Shown: one piece after another, positions 28,445-38,845 of the stretch
Layout of the letters: every line of letters begins with the position of its first letter
Numbering within the stretch: the first letter of the stretch is position 1
NCBI RefSeq assembly: GCF_009755265.1
Contig: NZ_WPOO01000001.1
Location: 300,019-364,018 of the forward strand
Direction: 5' to 3'
Length of the DNA stretch: 64,000 nucleotides
Origin: Adlercreutzia rubneri
Lineage (GTDB): Bacteria; Actinomycetota; Coriobacteriia; Coriobacteriales; Eggerthellaceae
Made by a program: the position numbers and the translations under genes
Notes under the pieces: generated by a model
Database searches by the model: none
Seen by the model: only the letters and a program-made list of their open reading frames with translations
What the model was told of the DNA's origin: nothing

Positions 28445-28669
28445 CGCTCCTCCTCACACGCATCCGGGAAACGCGAGCGCGTCTCCCCTCGCTAGTGTAG
28501 ACCCGCCCGCAACAGTCGCGGGCGACGATACCGTGGCAAGATGGCAACAGTTGCACGAGATTTCGGGCGACACGAAGGACGAGGGGCGCATTCGGGGGAA
28601 AATTCCCTACGAGACAACAAGATATCGAGACGGCGCCAGACGGCGCCGCGGCGAGTTGAGAGGTTCACT

Positions 28670-30325
28670 ATGGCGACAACGATCCTCACCGCCGAGGGCG
28701 CAACTCGGCGAACGGAAACAACGGCGAAAGCGACGTACGCGCCCCTGGTCGTTCTCGCTCTCGCCCAGATCGGCACCTCGAGTGACAGCGCGGCGATGAA
28801 CCTCGCCACGGCGAGCCTGGTGGGGACTTTGGGCGCCACCCTCGACGACATCCAGATGGCGACCACGCTGTTCTCGCTCATCGCCGGCGCGTTCATGATC
28901 GCCGGCGGGCTCATCGGCGTGACGATCGGCCTGAGGCGCACACTGGCCATCGGCCTCTCCCTGGCCGCGCTGGGAGAGATCACGGCGGCGCTCTCCCCCG
29001 CCATCTTCTCGTTCACCTGGGGCGGGCGCGTTGTCACGGGACTCGGCGTCTGCTTGGTCACGCCCTCGGTGCTCGGCCTGGTCGCGGCGCTCTACCAGGG
29101 ACGGCAGCGCGCCATCGCGTTCGGCACCATCGCCGGCGCGGCCGCCCTTTCGACGCTCTCGCCCCTGATCCTGGGCATCGTCATGGACTCGTCGGGCTTC
29201 CGGCTCACCTTCGCCATCATGGCGGCCTACTTCGTTGTAGTGCTCTGCTGCGCGCGGCTCATCCCCCGCACGCCCGCCTCCGGCGGCCACACGCACTTCG
29301 ACGTCGCCGGCACCGTCGTGGCCGCCCTCGGCATGGGACTTGTGCTGTTCGGCGTGGCGCACCTGTCGGATTGGGGCATCGCTAGCCCCCAGAAGCTCTG
29401 CCCCTTCACCTTGTGCGGGCTGCCCCCCACCCTGCCCGCCATCGTCGTGGGTCTGGTGCTCCTCGGACTGCTCGTTCCCACCGAGCGGCGCGCCCAGCGC
29501 CGCGGCAACCCCCTCATACCGCGCGCGTTCGTCACCTCCCCCAGCGTGCGCGCGGGCCTGTCGGCGGTCGCCCTGCCGTTCTTCTACATGGGGGCGGTCG
29601 GCATCCTGGCCACGCCCTACCTACAGCTCGTCACCGGGTTCACGGCGCTGCAGACCGGAATGCTCTCGCTCCTGTCGGGCATCCCCATGTTCCTTCTGGC
29701 CACCTTTCTCCCCAAGCTCGCGCCGCACCTCTCATCCCGGCTCATCATCCGCGTCGGCTTTATCGCCATCGCCTGCGCGTGCGGACTCATGGCTTTGGGC
29801 GTGCAGCAGCACGGGGTGACGACGGCCCTGTTTGGCGGCATGGCGCTCGGCGGCTTCGGGGTGGGCGCCGTCAACTCCCAGGCCAACAACGCCGTCGCCT
29901 GCGCGGTGACGCGCGAGGAGGCCGAGCAGTCCGGCGGAATCCAGGGAGCCGCCCGCAGCATAGGGCTCGCCCTCGGCACCGCGCTTGCCGGGACCTTCCT
30001 TCTCCTCACCATGGCGGGAGGATTCGCGTCCCAGGCCGCCTCGGCGGGCATCGACCAGAGCTATGTGGGTCCCGCTGCGGAAACCGCCTCGACGCTCATG
30101 AGCGACAGCGCCTTTTCCGACGAGGCGAGAGCCTGGGGGGCCGACGCCGCGCAGGTCGACAAGCTCGTGGACGTGAAGGCGTCCGCCCAGGCCGACGCCA
30201 TGCGCCTTTCCTTTGGCGCTCTCGGCCTCCTTATGGCAGCGGGCCTTCTCACCACCCGCCACCTCGTGGAAACCGCCGCGCCGCGCGCCGAGCAAGACAA
30301 GGCGAAGGCGAGACGTCCCCGCTGA
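28670..30325 (+). CDS. DHA2-type MFS transporter (second paralogue)
   Basis: A 551-residue, 14-helix transporter, homologous along its length to the one at 23066 (for example SLIAGAFMIAGGLIG, GGRVVTGLGV, QANNAVACAVTREEAEQSGGIQ). The start at 28670 has GAGAGG before it; a longer frame to 28541 gives a basic, unlikely extension. It is divergent from the PRD regulator, with about 225 bp between them that include an 11-bp palindrome GCAACAGTTGC at 28544-28554. Substrate unknown; export of a small organic molecule is the family norm. Confidence 0.87.
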   Translation: MATTILTAEGATRRTETTAKATYAPLVVLALAQIGTSSDSAAMNLATASLVGTLGATLDDIQMATTLFSLIAGAFMIAGGLIGVTIGLRRTLAIGLSLAALGEITAALSPAIFSFTWGGRVVTGLGVCLVTPSVLGLVAALYQGRQRAIAFGTIAGAAALSTLSPLILGIVMDSSGFRLTFAIMAAYFVVVLCCARLIPRTPASGGHTHFDVAGTVVAALGMGLVLFGVAHLSDWGIASPQKLCPFTLCGLPPTLPAIVVGLVLLGLLVPTERRAQRRGNPLIPRAFVTSPSVRAGLSAVALPFFYMGAVGILATPYLQLVTGFTALQTGMLSLLSGIPMFLLATFLPKLAPHLSSRLIIRVGFIAIACACGLMALGVQQHGVTTALFGGMALGGFGVGAVNSQANNAVACAVTREEAEQSGGIQGAARSIGLALGTALAGTFLLLTMAGGFASQAASAGIDQSYVGPAAETASTLMSDSAFSDEARAWGADAAQVDKLVDVKASAQADAMRLSFGALGLLMAAGLLTTRHLVETAAPRAEQDKAKARRPR

Positions 30326-30435
30326 GACCCCTCTTGGCCGGGGCCATCGAACGCAGTCGAACCCGACCTGCTGGTACGCTCGTTCCGGCAGGTCGGCACC
30401 ACCTCGGCCGTCGGATACAAACAAGGGCAAACGAG

Positions 30436-30457
30436 AAGGGAGCCCGCAGGCTCCCTT
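30436..30457. terminator. bidirectional terminator between the MFS and sstT genes
   Basis: AAGGGAGCC / GGCTCCCTT stem with a CGCA loop between convergent genes. A GACCTGC/GCAGGTC hairpin lies 70-90 bp to the left. Confidence 0.75.
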
Positions 30458-30495
30458 CCGCAATGTGATTCGAAATGCGCGGTGCACGCAGCTTG

Positions 30496-31767
30496 TTAGG
30501 AAAGCTCGTGGTAGGCGAAGGAGTCCTTGCCCAGGTGCACTTCCTTGCCCTCCTTGATGAGCTGGCGGTACTCGGCGGTGGCCGTGAACACCACGTCGGA
30601 AGAGGAGTTCAGGCCCGTCTCGCAGGAATCCTGGATGACGCCGATGATGAAGCCGATGCCGACAACCTGCATGGCGACATCGTTGCTGATGCCGAACAGC
30701 GCGCAGCACATGGGGATGAGCAGAAGCGACCCGCCGGCCACACCCGACGCGCCGCAGGCGGACACGGCGGCCAGCACGCACAGGATGACGGCCGTCACCG
30801 GGTCGACCGCCAGATCGATGGTCTGGCAGGCGGCCATGGTCATGACCGTGATGGTAACCGCCGCGCCGGCCATATTGATGGTGGCGCCCAGCGGGATGGA
30901 CACCGAGTAGTTGTCCTTGTTCAGGCCGAGCTTGCGGCACAGCTCCATGTTCACCGGGATGTTGGCGGCAGAGCTGCGGGTGAAGAAGGCCGTCAGGCCG
31001 GAGTCCTTCAAGCAGCGCAGCACGAGCGGATAGGGGTTCTTGCGCGTGCAGATCCACACGATGAGGGGATTGGTGACCAGCGCGATGATGAGCATGCAGG
31101 CCACGAGCACCAGAATGAGGTGGCCGTACTCGGTGAAGATCTCCAGGCCCGAGGTGCTCACCGAGGCGTACACCAGGCCCATGATGCCGAAGGGGGCCAA
31201 ATTGATGACCCAGCGCACGGCCTTGGAGACGGCGTCGGAGATGGCGGTGAACACTTCCTTGGTGCGCTCGCCGGCGGCACGCAAGGCGATGCCGAGCACC
31301 ACGGCCCAAGCGAGGATGCCCACGTAGTTGGCGTTCATGAGCGCGTCCACCGGGTTGGCCACGATGTTCATGAGCAGCGTGGTGAGCACTTCTCCGATAC
31401 CCTCGGGCGCGGCCTGCTCCACCATGGATGAGGTGTCGAGCGTGAGGGACGTCGGGAAGATCTCGCTGCCGATGAGGGCGACAATGGCCGCGACAAGCGT
31501 GCTGATGACATAGAGCACGACGACGGTCTTCATGGTGCCGGCGCCATGGGCGTTGCAAAGGGCACTGATGACCAGGAAGAACACGAGCACAGGGGCGACG
31601 GCCTTCAACGCGCCAACGAACAGCGAGCCCAGAAGCGTGATGATGTCGGTCCAAGGCTGCGCATTCGGGATGAGCAGCGCCAAGACGATGCCAACGGCAA
31701 GGCCAACGAGAATGCGCTTGATGAGGCTGATCTCGTTGTACTTCCTAAATACTGCGGGGACTGCCAA
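30496..31767 (-). CDS. sstT: serine/threonine:sodium symporter
   Basis: A 423-residue member of the dicarboxylate/amino acid:cation symporter family that resembles E. coli SstT. Helical hairpin 1 contains TRSSAANIPVNMELC, and the Na+ site region reads GATINMAGAA. The tail carries NSSSDVVFTA, as in SstT. It imports serine and threonine with Na+. The start is a TTG at 31767 with AAGGAG 8 nt before it; no ATG fits. It stands alone, with two tRNA genes upstream on the same strand. Confidence 0.88.
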   Translation of the reverse strand: MAVPAVFRKYNEISLIKRILVGLAVGIVLALLIPNAQPWTDIITLLGSLFVGALKAVAPVLVFFLVISALCNAHGAGTMKTVVVLYVISTLVAAIVALIGSEIFPTSLTLDTSSMVEQAAPEGIGEVLTTLLMNIVANPVDALMNANYVGILAWAVVLGIALRAAGERTKEVFTAISDAVSKAVRWVINLAPFGIMGLVYASVSTSGLEIFTEYGHLILVLVACMLIIALVTNPLIVWICTRKNPYPLVLRCLKDSGLTAFFTRSSAANIPVNMELCRKLGLNKDNYSVSIPLGATINMAGAAVTITVMTMAACQTIDLAVDPVTAVILCVLAAVSACGASGVAGGSLLLIPMCCALFGISNDVAMQVVGIGFIIGVIQDSCETGLNSSSDVVFTATAEYRQLIKEGKEVHLGKDSFAYHELS

Positions 31768-31846
31768 GGTAATTCTCCTTTGTCTTCGCGCGCCTCTGAC
31801 AAGGCGCGTCACGGCCGCACGACCCAAACGGAACACGGGCGGGAAA

Positions 31847-31932
31847 TGGTGCGGGCGAAAGGACTTGAACCTTCACGGGGGTTGCCCACCAGAACCTAAA
31901 TCTGGCGCGTCTGCCAATTCCGCCACGCCCGC
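31847..31932 (-). tRNA. tRNA-Leu (UAG anticodon)
   Basis: Acceptor GCGGGCG/CGCCCGC, discriminator A and encoded CCA. The anticodon stem CCAGA/TCTGG has loop TTTAGGT, so the anticodon is TAG. A long class II variable arm and TTCAAGT in the T loop are present. Confidence 0.95.
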
Positions 31933-32083
31933 ACTTCTGCGGTTGCCGACAAAACAGCTTGCCGGATTGGTTAATAATAGCAAAGAAACCCAGAATGCGA
32001 GGTCACAATTCTCATGAGGTGATTGCTCCACGGGAACGGCACTGGAAAAGAAACGAGCCCGCCGAAGCGGACTCGTAAAATTC

Positions 32084-32158
32084 TGGCTCCCCGGGTAGGA
32101 TTCGAACCTACAACCCTCCGGTTAACAGCCGGATGCTCTGCCGTTGAGCTACCGAGGA
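32084..32158 (-). tRNA. tRNA-Asn (GUU anticodon)
   Basis: Acceptor TCCTCGG/CCGGGGA with one T-G pair, anticodon loop CTGTTAA (GTT), T loop TTCGAAT, discriminator G and encoded CCA. It lies 151 bp upstream of the tRNA-Leu gene in transcription order. Confidence 0.95.
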
Positions 32159-32252
32159 ATGTCGCTTTCAGAACCTTTGCCCTGACGCGCAAGATAGTAT
32201 TATAACGAAGGGGCTTCGCTTTGCAAGACCCTATTTTCCCAAAGGCGAAAAT

Positions 32253-34418
32253 TTATTTTCGGCGCACCAGATAGCACTTGTGGATACGAGGGTTTCGCTC
32301 AAAGTCGTGGGGGATGGTGCGGGCGGTGATGTCCTCAAGCTCCACGCCGCAGCGCCCCAGCTCCTCGATGGCCGGCTTGAACGTGCGCAAGTTGCAGGAG
32401 AACACCGCCACGCCCCCGTCGGCCAAAAGACGCGAGACACTGATGAGCAGCTCCACGTGGTCGCGCTGCACGTCCCAGGTGCGCCGGCCCATGGCCTTCG
32501 AATTGGAGAAGGTCGGCGGGTCCACGAAAATGAGGTCGTAGCAATCGCGGCGCCGGCGCGCTTCGGCGATCCAGCGGGTGACGTCGGCGCGAACGAGCTT
32601 GTTGGCCGCCCCTCCCCGCCGACCCCTCGACGAGCCTCCGCCCGTTCGATCCCTCCGATTCGGCTTGTCGGCAACTTCGAAGGCGAACCCGTTGGACGCA
32701 AGGTTGCGGGCCGCCCAGTCCAGGTACGTCTGAGACAAGTCCACCGTCGTCGTCTCCTTCGCACCGCCGGCCGCAGCATGCAGCGTCGCCACGCCCGTGT
32801 AGGCGAACAGGTTCAGGAAGCGCTTGCCGGCGGCCATCTTCCCCACCATCTCGCGGGTCACGCGGTGATCGAGGAAGATGCCCGTATCAAGATAGCCGCC
32901 CAAATCGATCTCGCAGATCAAGCCGTCCTCACTCGTGTGGGTCACAAAACGGCGACCGCCGGCGTCGCGGTACTGGCCGCCGCCCTTCGCGCGCAGGCGG
33001 GACTTGGAGAACACGTGCTCCGGCGGAATGCCCAGCACGACGGGCACCAGGGCGAGCACGTCCTCGAAACGTGCGCGGGCCTGACCGGGGTCGACGGATT
33101 TGGGCGGCGCGTACTCGGCCACATGGGCGTACAGCTCGCCCTCGGCCGCGGCCGCCCCTTCGTACAGGTCGATGGCGCAGGCGTACTCCGGCACATCGGC
33201 ATCGTAGAGACGATAGCAGGCCACCCCCTCGCGCGCCGCCCATTTGCGCCGCTCGCGGGCCACCTTACGCAAACGACTCGCGAACTGGACGGCCGCCGGG
33301 TCGTTCACCTCGACGGGAATGTCGGCACCCCCGGCGGGGTTGGCCACGGCGATAACGGCGGGACGCCGCGGCGGCTCGTCGAACACCTCTATCGTCGTCT
33401 CGGAGCGCCCGCGGCCAAGCTTGAGACGCGCCGCCGGCTCCTCCTTGAACTTCGCGGCCATGCCCTCGAAACCGGCGAAGGCGAAGCGAGAACCGGCCGG
33501 CGCCTCGCGGGAAGCGGCCACGCAGGCAGCCCGGGCAGCCACGGCCTCGGCGTCGTCGTCGGCCCGAAAGGCCGAGGCGACGCTGGCCACGAGCCGGGGG
33601 GCATCGGGACGCACCGGCGCGGTGGCAAGCAGCGCCATGCGCGCCTCGCAGCGTTCGTCCGCCTCGTCCAACAGAGCGTCCCAGGCTTTTTCGGGAAACG
33701 CCGTCCAGCCCGTGAACCCCCATCGTTCGCGCAAGAGGCCCGGTGCCCGGTCCTCGCGCACCTCCGCTTCCTCGCGGGCGAGGATGCTGTCGTCGTCGAC
33801 GGGGTCGAGAAACGTCGTTCCCTCCGCAAACAGCTCGACCGCACCAACTGCCGCCAGCAACGTCGCCGCCTGCGACACCACCGCGGGCGCCTCCTCCGCG
33901 GCCTCATCGCCGAGGTACGCCCGACGTGTGAGGGAGCGGCCCGACAGATCGAGCGAGAGCGTCGCCTTCTCCTCTCGAAGACGCACTTCAAAGAGGGCAT
34001 CGGGTTGCTGGGGACTCACATCGGGTCGCGCGCCACGAACCTCGGCCAAACGATCGCAGATGGCGTCCTTCACCTTCAAGGCGACGAATTGGGTGTTGCG
34101 CAGCTCGGCGTTGGTGCCGCTCGCCCGCACGGCGATGCTCGCCTCCTCGGCGATCACCGCCTCCCAGGGAAGCTCGCGCACGCCGGCGTACAGGGCATCG
34201 GCGTCGCGCGCCACCACGCGACCCACCGTGAGATTAACGCGCCCCGCGAGTCGCGACCACAGGCACGCACGCAGGGCGTCCTCAGGCGCGCCGAAAAACG
34301 ACGCGCCGCCGGACAGCGGACGCACCTTCCTCACGCCGAGTCCGTGCAGCTCATCCGCCAGGAGCTTCTCGGCGCCCGGCAGGCACGTGGCGAAGAACTC
34401 ATAAACGGTCTCATTCAT
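32253..34418 (-). CDS. RlmKL-type 23S rRNA methyltransferase with degenerate RlmL half
   Basis: A 721-residue homologue of E. coli RlmKL (702 residues). The N-terminal THUMP region (about 45-165) and the flanking text LSLDLSGRSLTRRAY and RAPGLLRERWGFTGW align with E. coli. Where RlmL has the SAM motif DPMCGSG, this protein reads DPVDDDS, and where it has NPPYGER, it reads NPAGGAD. So the m2G2445 activity is probably gone. The C-terminal RlmK half (m7G2069) looks intact: FLNLFAYTGVATLHAA, VDLSQTYLDWA and FVDPPTFSNSKAMG. An Arg/Gly-rich insert (SSRGRRGG) lies between two strands of that domain. Confidence 0.85.
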   Translation of the reverse strand: MNETVYEFFATCLPGAEKLLADELHGLGVRKVRPLSGGASFFGAPEDALRACLWSRLAGRVNLTVGRVVARDADALYAGVRELPWEAVIAEEASIAVRASGTNAELRNTQFVALKVKDAICDRLAEVRGARPDVSPQQPDALFEVRLREEKATLSLDLSGRSLTRRAYLGDEAAEEAPAVVSQAATLLAAVGAVELFAEGTTFLDPVDDDSILAREEAEVREDRAPGLLRERWGFTGWTAFPEKAWDALLDEADERCEARMALLATAPVRPDAPRLVASVASAFRADDDAEAVAARAACVAASREAPAGSRFAFAGFEGMAAKFKEEPAARLKLGRGRSETTIEVFDEPPRRPAVIAVANPAGGADIPVEVNDPAAVQFASRLRKVARERRKWAAREGVACYRLYDADVPEYACAIDLYEGAAAAEGELYAHVAEYAPPKSVDPGQARARFEDVLALVPVVLGIPPEHVFSKSRLRAKGGGQYRDAGGRRFVTHTSEDGLICEIDLGGYLDTGIFLDHRVTREMVGKMAAGKRFLNLFAYTGVATLHAAAGGAKETTTVDLSQTYLDWAARNLASNGFAFEVADKPNRRDRTGGGSSRGRRGGAANKLVRADVTRWIAEARRRRDCYDLIFVDPPTFSNSKAMGRRTWDVQRDHVELLISVSRLLADGGVAVFSCNLRTFKPAIEELGRCGVELEDITARTIPHDFERNPRIHKCYLVRRK

Positions 34419-34458
34419 AGGGCCCTCACTGCCTTCCTTGCAATTATTTTGAAATTTC

Positions 34459-34609
34459 TGGTCACAAAATCGATTTTTGGGTTTTCAGAACCATCATTGT
34501 TCGCGATGCGGCGACGTTTACGCCCCAATTTGCCCGTAGAAGGAGTCGAGACGGGCAAGAAATACGAATTTGAGTCATTGCGAAAACCCAGAACTCGACT
34601 TTGTGACCA
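34459..34609. repeat. 151-bp element with 28-bp imperfect terminal inverted repeats
   Basis: Arms 34459-34486 and 34582-34609 begin TGGTCACAAA and differ at only four positions. Inside is a TTGCCCGT/ACGGGCAA hairpin. No coding capacity. It sits upstream of the RlmKL gene, next to the rpoD terminator, and is AT-rich, so it may be a small mobile element (MITE). Confidence 0.65.
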
Positions 34610-34639
34610 TTTTTATAAAAGTTTTTGCATGCAAAAGAA

Positions 34640-34669
34640 GATGCCCGCAGCAGCGAGGCCGCGGGCATC
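34640..34669 (-). terminator. rpoD terminator
   Basis: GATGCCCGC and complement, followed on the minus strand by TTCTTTTGC. Confidence 0.8.
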
Positions 34670-34688
34670 GGGTCTGTCGGGTCGTTCC

Positions 34689-35939
<1,251 letters not shown>

Positions 35940-36189
35940 GCGATAGTCCTTTCTCTGGCGTCTGCGCCCGATTTTGGGCATAGAAACACAATTCTGGCGC
36001 AGAGATACAGCAGAGAAGAATACTACAAAGAGAAGACCCCTTCAAGAGAAAACCGGCCGGAAGTTTAAGCGCAATGACAAACGCATTATCCATGGAACCT
36101 CCATGGAAGAAAGGCTCCATGCCGCTGCAGCAGTTGCCCCATTGCTTCGGCGAACCTCAAAGGAAAATCAGTCCCAATAGAAGAACGGC
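35940..36189. other. intergenic region between rpoD and the response regulator gene
   Basis: About 250 bp, AT-richer than the genes around it. It holds a 16-mer CATGGAACCTCCATGG (36091-36106), also found upstream of dmsA, and a nearby GGCTCCATG. No coding sequence is seen. Confidence 0.5.
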
Positions 36190-36900
36190 CTATATCGTCT
36201 CGGCCAACTTGTACCCGACGCGCCAGATAGTGACGAGGTAGCGTGGTTTGGAAGGGTCGTCCTCTATCTTCTCGCGGATCTTACGCACCATGACGGTGAT
36301 GGAGTTGGGGTCGGCAGCCTCTTTGCTTCCCCAAAGCGCCTCGAGGATCTGATCGCGGGTGAACACGGCGCCCGGATCGGAGGCGAGCAGCTCTAAAAGC
36401 TCGATCTCCCGGGAGGACAGCGCCACGACTTCTCCGCGCATTCGAACCTCGTACTTCCCGAAGCGTATCTCCAAATCCCCTACCGAGAACGCCTCGGGAC
36501 GGCGGTCGCGTCCCTCATGCTGGCGCTCGCGATCGCGTTCTCGACGGCGCAAATGCGCGTTCAGCCGCAAAAGCAGCTCCTCGGGCTGGAAGGGCTTCAC
36601 AAGATAGTCGTCGGCACCGGCCTTAAAGCCGATTGATTTGTCGACAATGTCGCCCTTGGCCGTGAGAAACATGATCGGCACCTCGCGTCCCTCACCTCGG
36701 ATGATCTCGCAGATTTCGAAACCGTTGATATCGGGCAGCATCACATCAAGAATAAGGAAGTCGGGGCGCTCGGCCCTCAGCATCTCCAGGCCGTCGGCCC
36801 CGTTGCCCGCACAGCAGAAGTCGTAGCCACCGCGGCGTACAATCTGCTCGATGAGCACCTGCATAGACGCGTCGTCGTCGACGAGCATCACCTTAGTCAT
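36190..36900 (-). CDS. OmpR/PhoB-family response regulator
   Basis: A 236-residue regulator. The receiver domain (about 1-115) has the acidic pair DDD near residue 9, the phospho-acceptor Asp in FLILDVMLPDING and Lys in FLTAKGD. The winged-helix DNA-binding domain (about 140-233) ends RKIREKIEDDPSKPRYLVTIWRVGYKL. The gene overlaps the kinase gene by 8 bp, so they are partners. As it lies downstream of dmsAB in the same direction, that molybdoenzyme is the likeliest target; this is inference. Confidence 0.92.
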   Translation of the reverse strand: MTKVMLVDDDASMQVLIEQIVRRGGYDFCCAGNGADGLEMLRAERPDFLILDVMLPDINGFEICEIIRGEGREVPIMFLTAKGDIVDKSIGFKAGADDYLVKPFQPEELLLRLNAHLRRRERDRERQHEGRDRRPEAFSVGDLEIRFGKYEVRMRGEVVALSSREIELLELLASDPGAVFTRDQILEALWGSKEAADPNSITVMVRKIREKIEDDPSKPRYLVTIWRVGYKLAETI

Positions 36901-38701
36901 GATCTTCCTCCTCTACGGGCAATTCGACGGTGAACGTCGAGCCACGCCCCGGCTCACTTGCCACAGCCACGGTGCCGCCCATCATGGCCACCAGATCCTT
37001 CACCAACGAGAGCCCCAGTCCGCTGCCGCCGTAGCGGCGCACCGTGGACATGTTCTCCTGACGAAACCGCTCGAAGATAAGCTCCTGGGCCTCTTTCGGA
37101 ATACCGATGCCGGTATCGGTCACGCGCATCACCACTTTGCGAGCGTCATCCTCGTCCGCCTCGCAGCAAACGCGCACAGCCACCTCGCCGCCGGCATCGG
37201 TGAACTTCACGGCATTGCTCGTCAGATTCGCAAGCACCCGACGCAGCTTTTCCCAATCCCCCATGATGAGGGGCACGTCGAAGTCGACCCGGGTGGTAAA
37301 GGCTACGCCCTTTTTGGCGGCCACCGGCGCCATAGCCGACTCTACCATACCCACGAGGTCGTTCAGATCAACCAGCTCCAGGTTCAACGTCTCGGAGCCC
37401 GCCTGAATGCGGGCGCACTCCAGCACGTTGTCCACCATCTCAAGCAAAATGGCGCCGTTTTTGCCAATCTCCTCCAACTGGCGGCGCGCCTCGGGCCGGC
37501 CGGGCCCGATGGACTCGCCCAGGAGCTCGGCGAAAGCCAAAATGGAAGTAAGTGGCGTGCGCAGCTCGTGGCTAACGATGGCAAGGAAATCGGACTTGTA
37601 CTGGTTGTCTCGGGCGAGTTGGGCATTGATCTCCTCCACTCGACGACGTTGACGCTCCAGCTCGGCATTAGCGCGGGAGAGTTGCTCGGTGCGCTCGGCC
37701 ACCTGCGACTCCAGACTTCCGTAAAGCTCCTCCAAGCGCTGGGCCATGGAATGGTACTGCTCGATGAGGTCGTCTATCTCGCGGGACGAGTACAGCACGC
37801 CTCGGTCGGTCGTGGCCAGGGAACCTCGCGCCGGCAGGCCACGTAGGCAACCTGGAGCGAGCGCGGGCTCATTCGCATCGACGGCTGCTGGCCCAAAGAC
37901 CCTCGGAGTGGTCGTTTCCCCCTCGGTCGCGTGCGCATCGGGCTCGGCTACGCGGGAGAAAGAAGCTCGAAGCTCCGTCAAGGGCTCGGTAATGAGTCGG
38001 CTGATGACAACGTAGATGAGAAGCGCCATGGCCGCCACCACGGCAAGAAAGAACATCATGTTGCTGATGATGGCGTCGCGCATGTTGGTCATGGCGCCAT
38101 CTGCGGGCACCACCACCGACACCGCTCCGGCCACATCTCCCACGCTCCAGCCCTCTTTCGGGTAACCGGTCGCATCCAACTCGCCGGCAGGCTGGCCATG
38201 GCACTCGGTGCAGTCGTTGGAGACGTCCATGGCCCGCACATAGCGGAAAACCTGATCGCCTCCCTCGGTCTGGTAGCCCCATACCTCGTCGGTGTCCTTA
38301 TCCGCCAGAAACGTCTCGATGGCGGCGGCCTCGTAGGCGTCCGGGGTATTGTAGATGTTGCGCGGGTTCAAGTTCATGAAGCGGATGGAGTAATCCGTCT
38401 TCTCGGAGAACAGCGCCGCCACCGACTTGCCCGCAATGGCGCAATGCAGTCCCTTGTAGTCGTACCCCCCGTCGGAGGTATAGTTGATGACGTTCTGGTT
38501 CAGCGAGATGAAATCCCACATGGCATCCATCTCGGTAACGAGCACCCGCGACTTCTCCAGAAGATCGGTCTCGGCGCGGCGCGATTGATCGTCGTAGGTG
38601 AACGCAAGGAACACCGCCGATATCAGCACGAGAACAACCGTGAGAAGCCCGATAAGCTTCGTCCGCAGCCCGATCTTCCTCTGTCGCCCAAAAATCGTCA
38701 T
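36893..38701 (-). CDS. sensor histidine kinase with periplasmic heme-binding DUF3365-type domain
   Basis: A 602-residue membrane kinase. The first helix is at about 12-32. The extracytoplasmic domain (about 33-205) resembles the Tll0287-like/DUF3365 sensor and has a CxxCH heme c site (NDCTECHGQPAG, about 160-170). A second helix follows at about 207-230 and then a HAMP region with an unusual insert of about 45 residues (about 250-300). A coiled coil leads to the HisKA domain (SHELRTPLTSILAF, His near 378), and then the ATPase domain with NAVKF, DTGIGIP and GSGLGLSLV. It probably senses redox state or a heme ligand and phosphorylates the overlapping response regulator. Confidence 0.88.
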   Translation of the reverse strand: MTIFGRQRKIGLRTKLIGLLTVVLVLISAVFLAFTYDDQSRRAETDLLEKSRVLVTEMDAMWDFISLNQNVINYTSDGGYDYKGLHCAIAGKSVAALFSEKTDYSIRFMNLNPRNIYNTPDAYEAAAIETFLADKDTDEVWGYQTEGGDQVFRYVRAMDVSNDCTECHGQPAGELDATGYPKEGWSVGDVAGAVSVVVPADGAMTNMRDAIISNMMFFLAVVAAMALLIYVVISRLITEPLTELRASFSRVAEPDAHATEGETTTPRVFGPAAVDANEPALAPGCLRGLPARGSLATTDRGVLYSSREIDDLIEQYHSMAQRLEELYGSLESQVAERTEQLSRANAELERQRRRVEEINAQLARDNQYKSDFLAIVSHELRTPLTSILAFAELLGESIGPGRPEARRQLEEIGKNGAILLEMVDNVLECARIQAGSETLNLELVDLNDLVGMVESAMAPVAAKKGVAFTTRVDFDVPLIMGDWEKLRRVLANLTSNAVKFTDAGGEVAVRVCCEADEDDARKVVMRVTDTGIGIPKEAQELIFERFRQENMSTVRRYGGSGLGLSLVKDLVAMMGGTVAVASEPGRGSTFTVELPVEEEDHD

Positions 38702-38777
38702 GGCTCTATCGCGCCTGCTTCCAGGCAGCGCGCGGCCGGCTCGCCTTCTTCTCCATGCACCCTCCCTAACGCCCGAT

Positions 38778-38809
38778 GCGGCTGGTAGGAGTTATACCCT
38801 ACCAGCCGC
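38778..38809 (-). promoter_or_regulatory. 12-bp inverted repeat between dmsB and the kinase gene
   Basis: GCGGCTGGTAGG and its exact complement flank eight bases. There is no T-run, so an operator or a message-processing hairpin is more likely than a simple terminator. Confidence 0.5.
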
Positions 38810-38845
38810 CGTAAAGCTAGTGTCCCGTTCTTAAGCCGTTGGCGC

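Noticed and set aside
28544..28554. GCAACAGTTGC palindrome upstream of the second MFS gene, similar to the GTTGCAAC centre of the 60-bp palindrome
   Set aside because: The shared part is too short (GTTGC/GCAAC) to claim a common operator; kept only as a remark.
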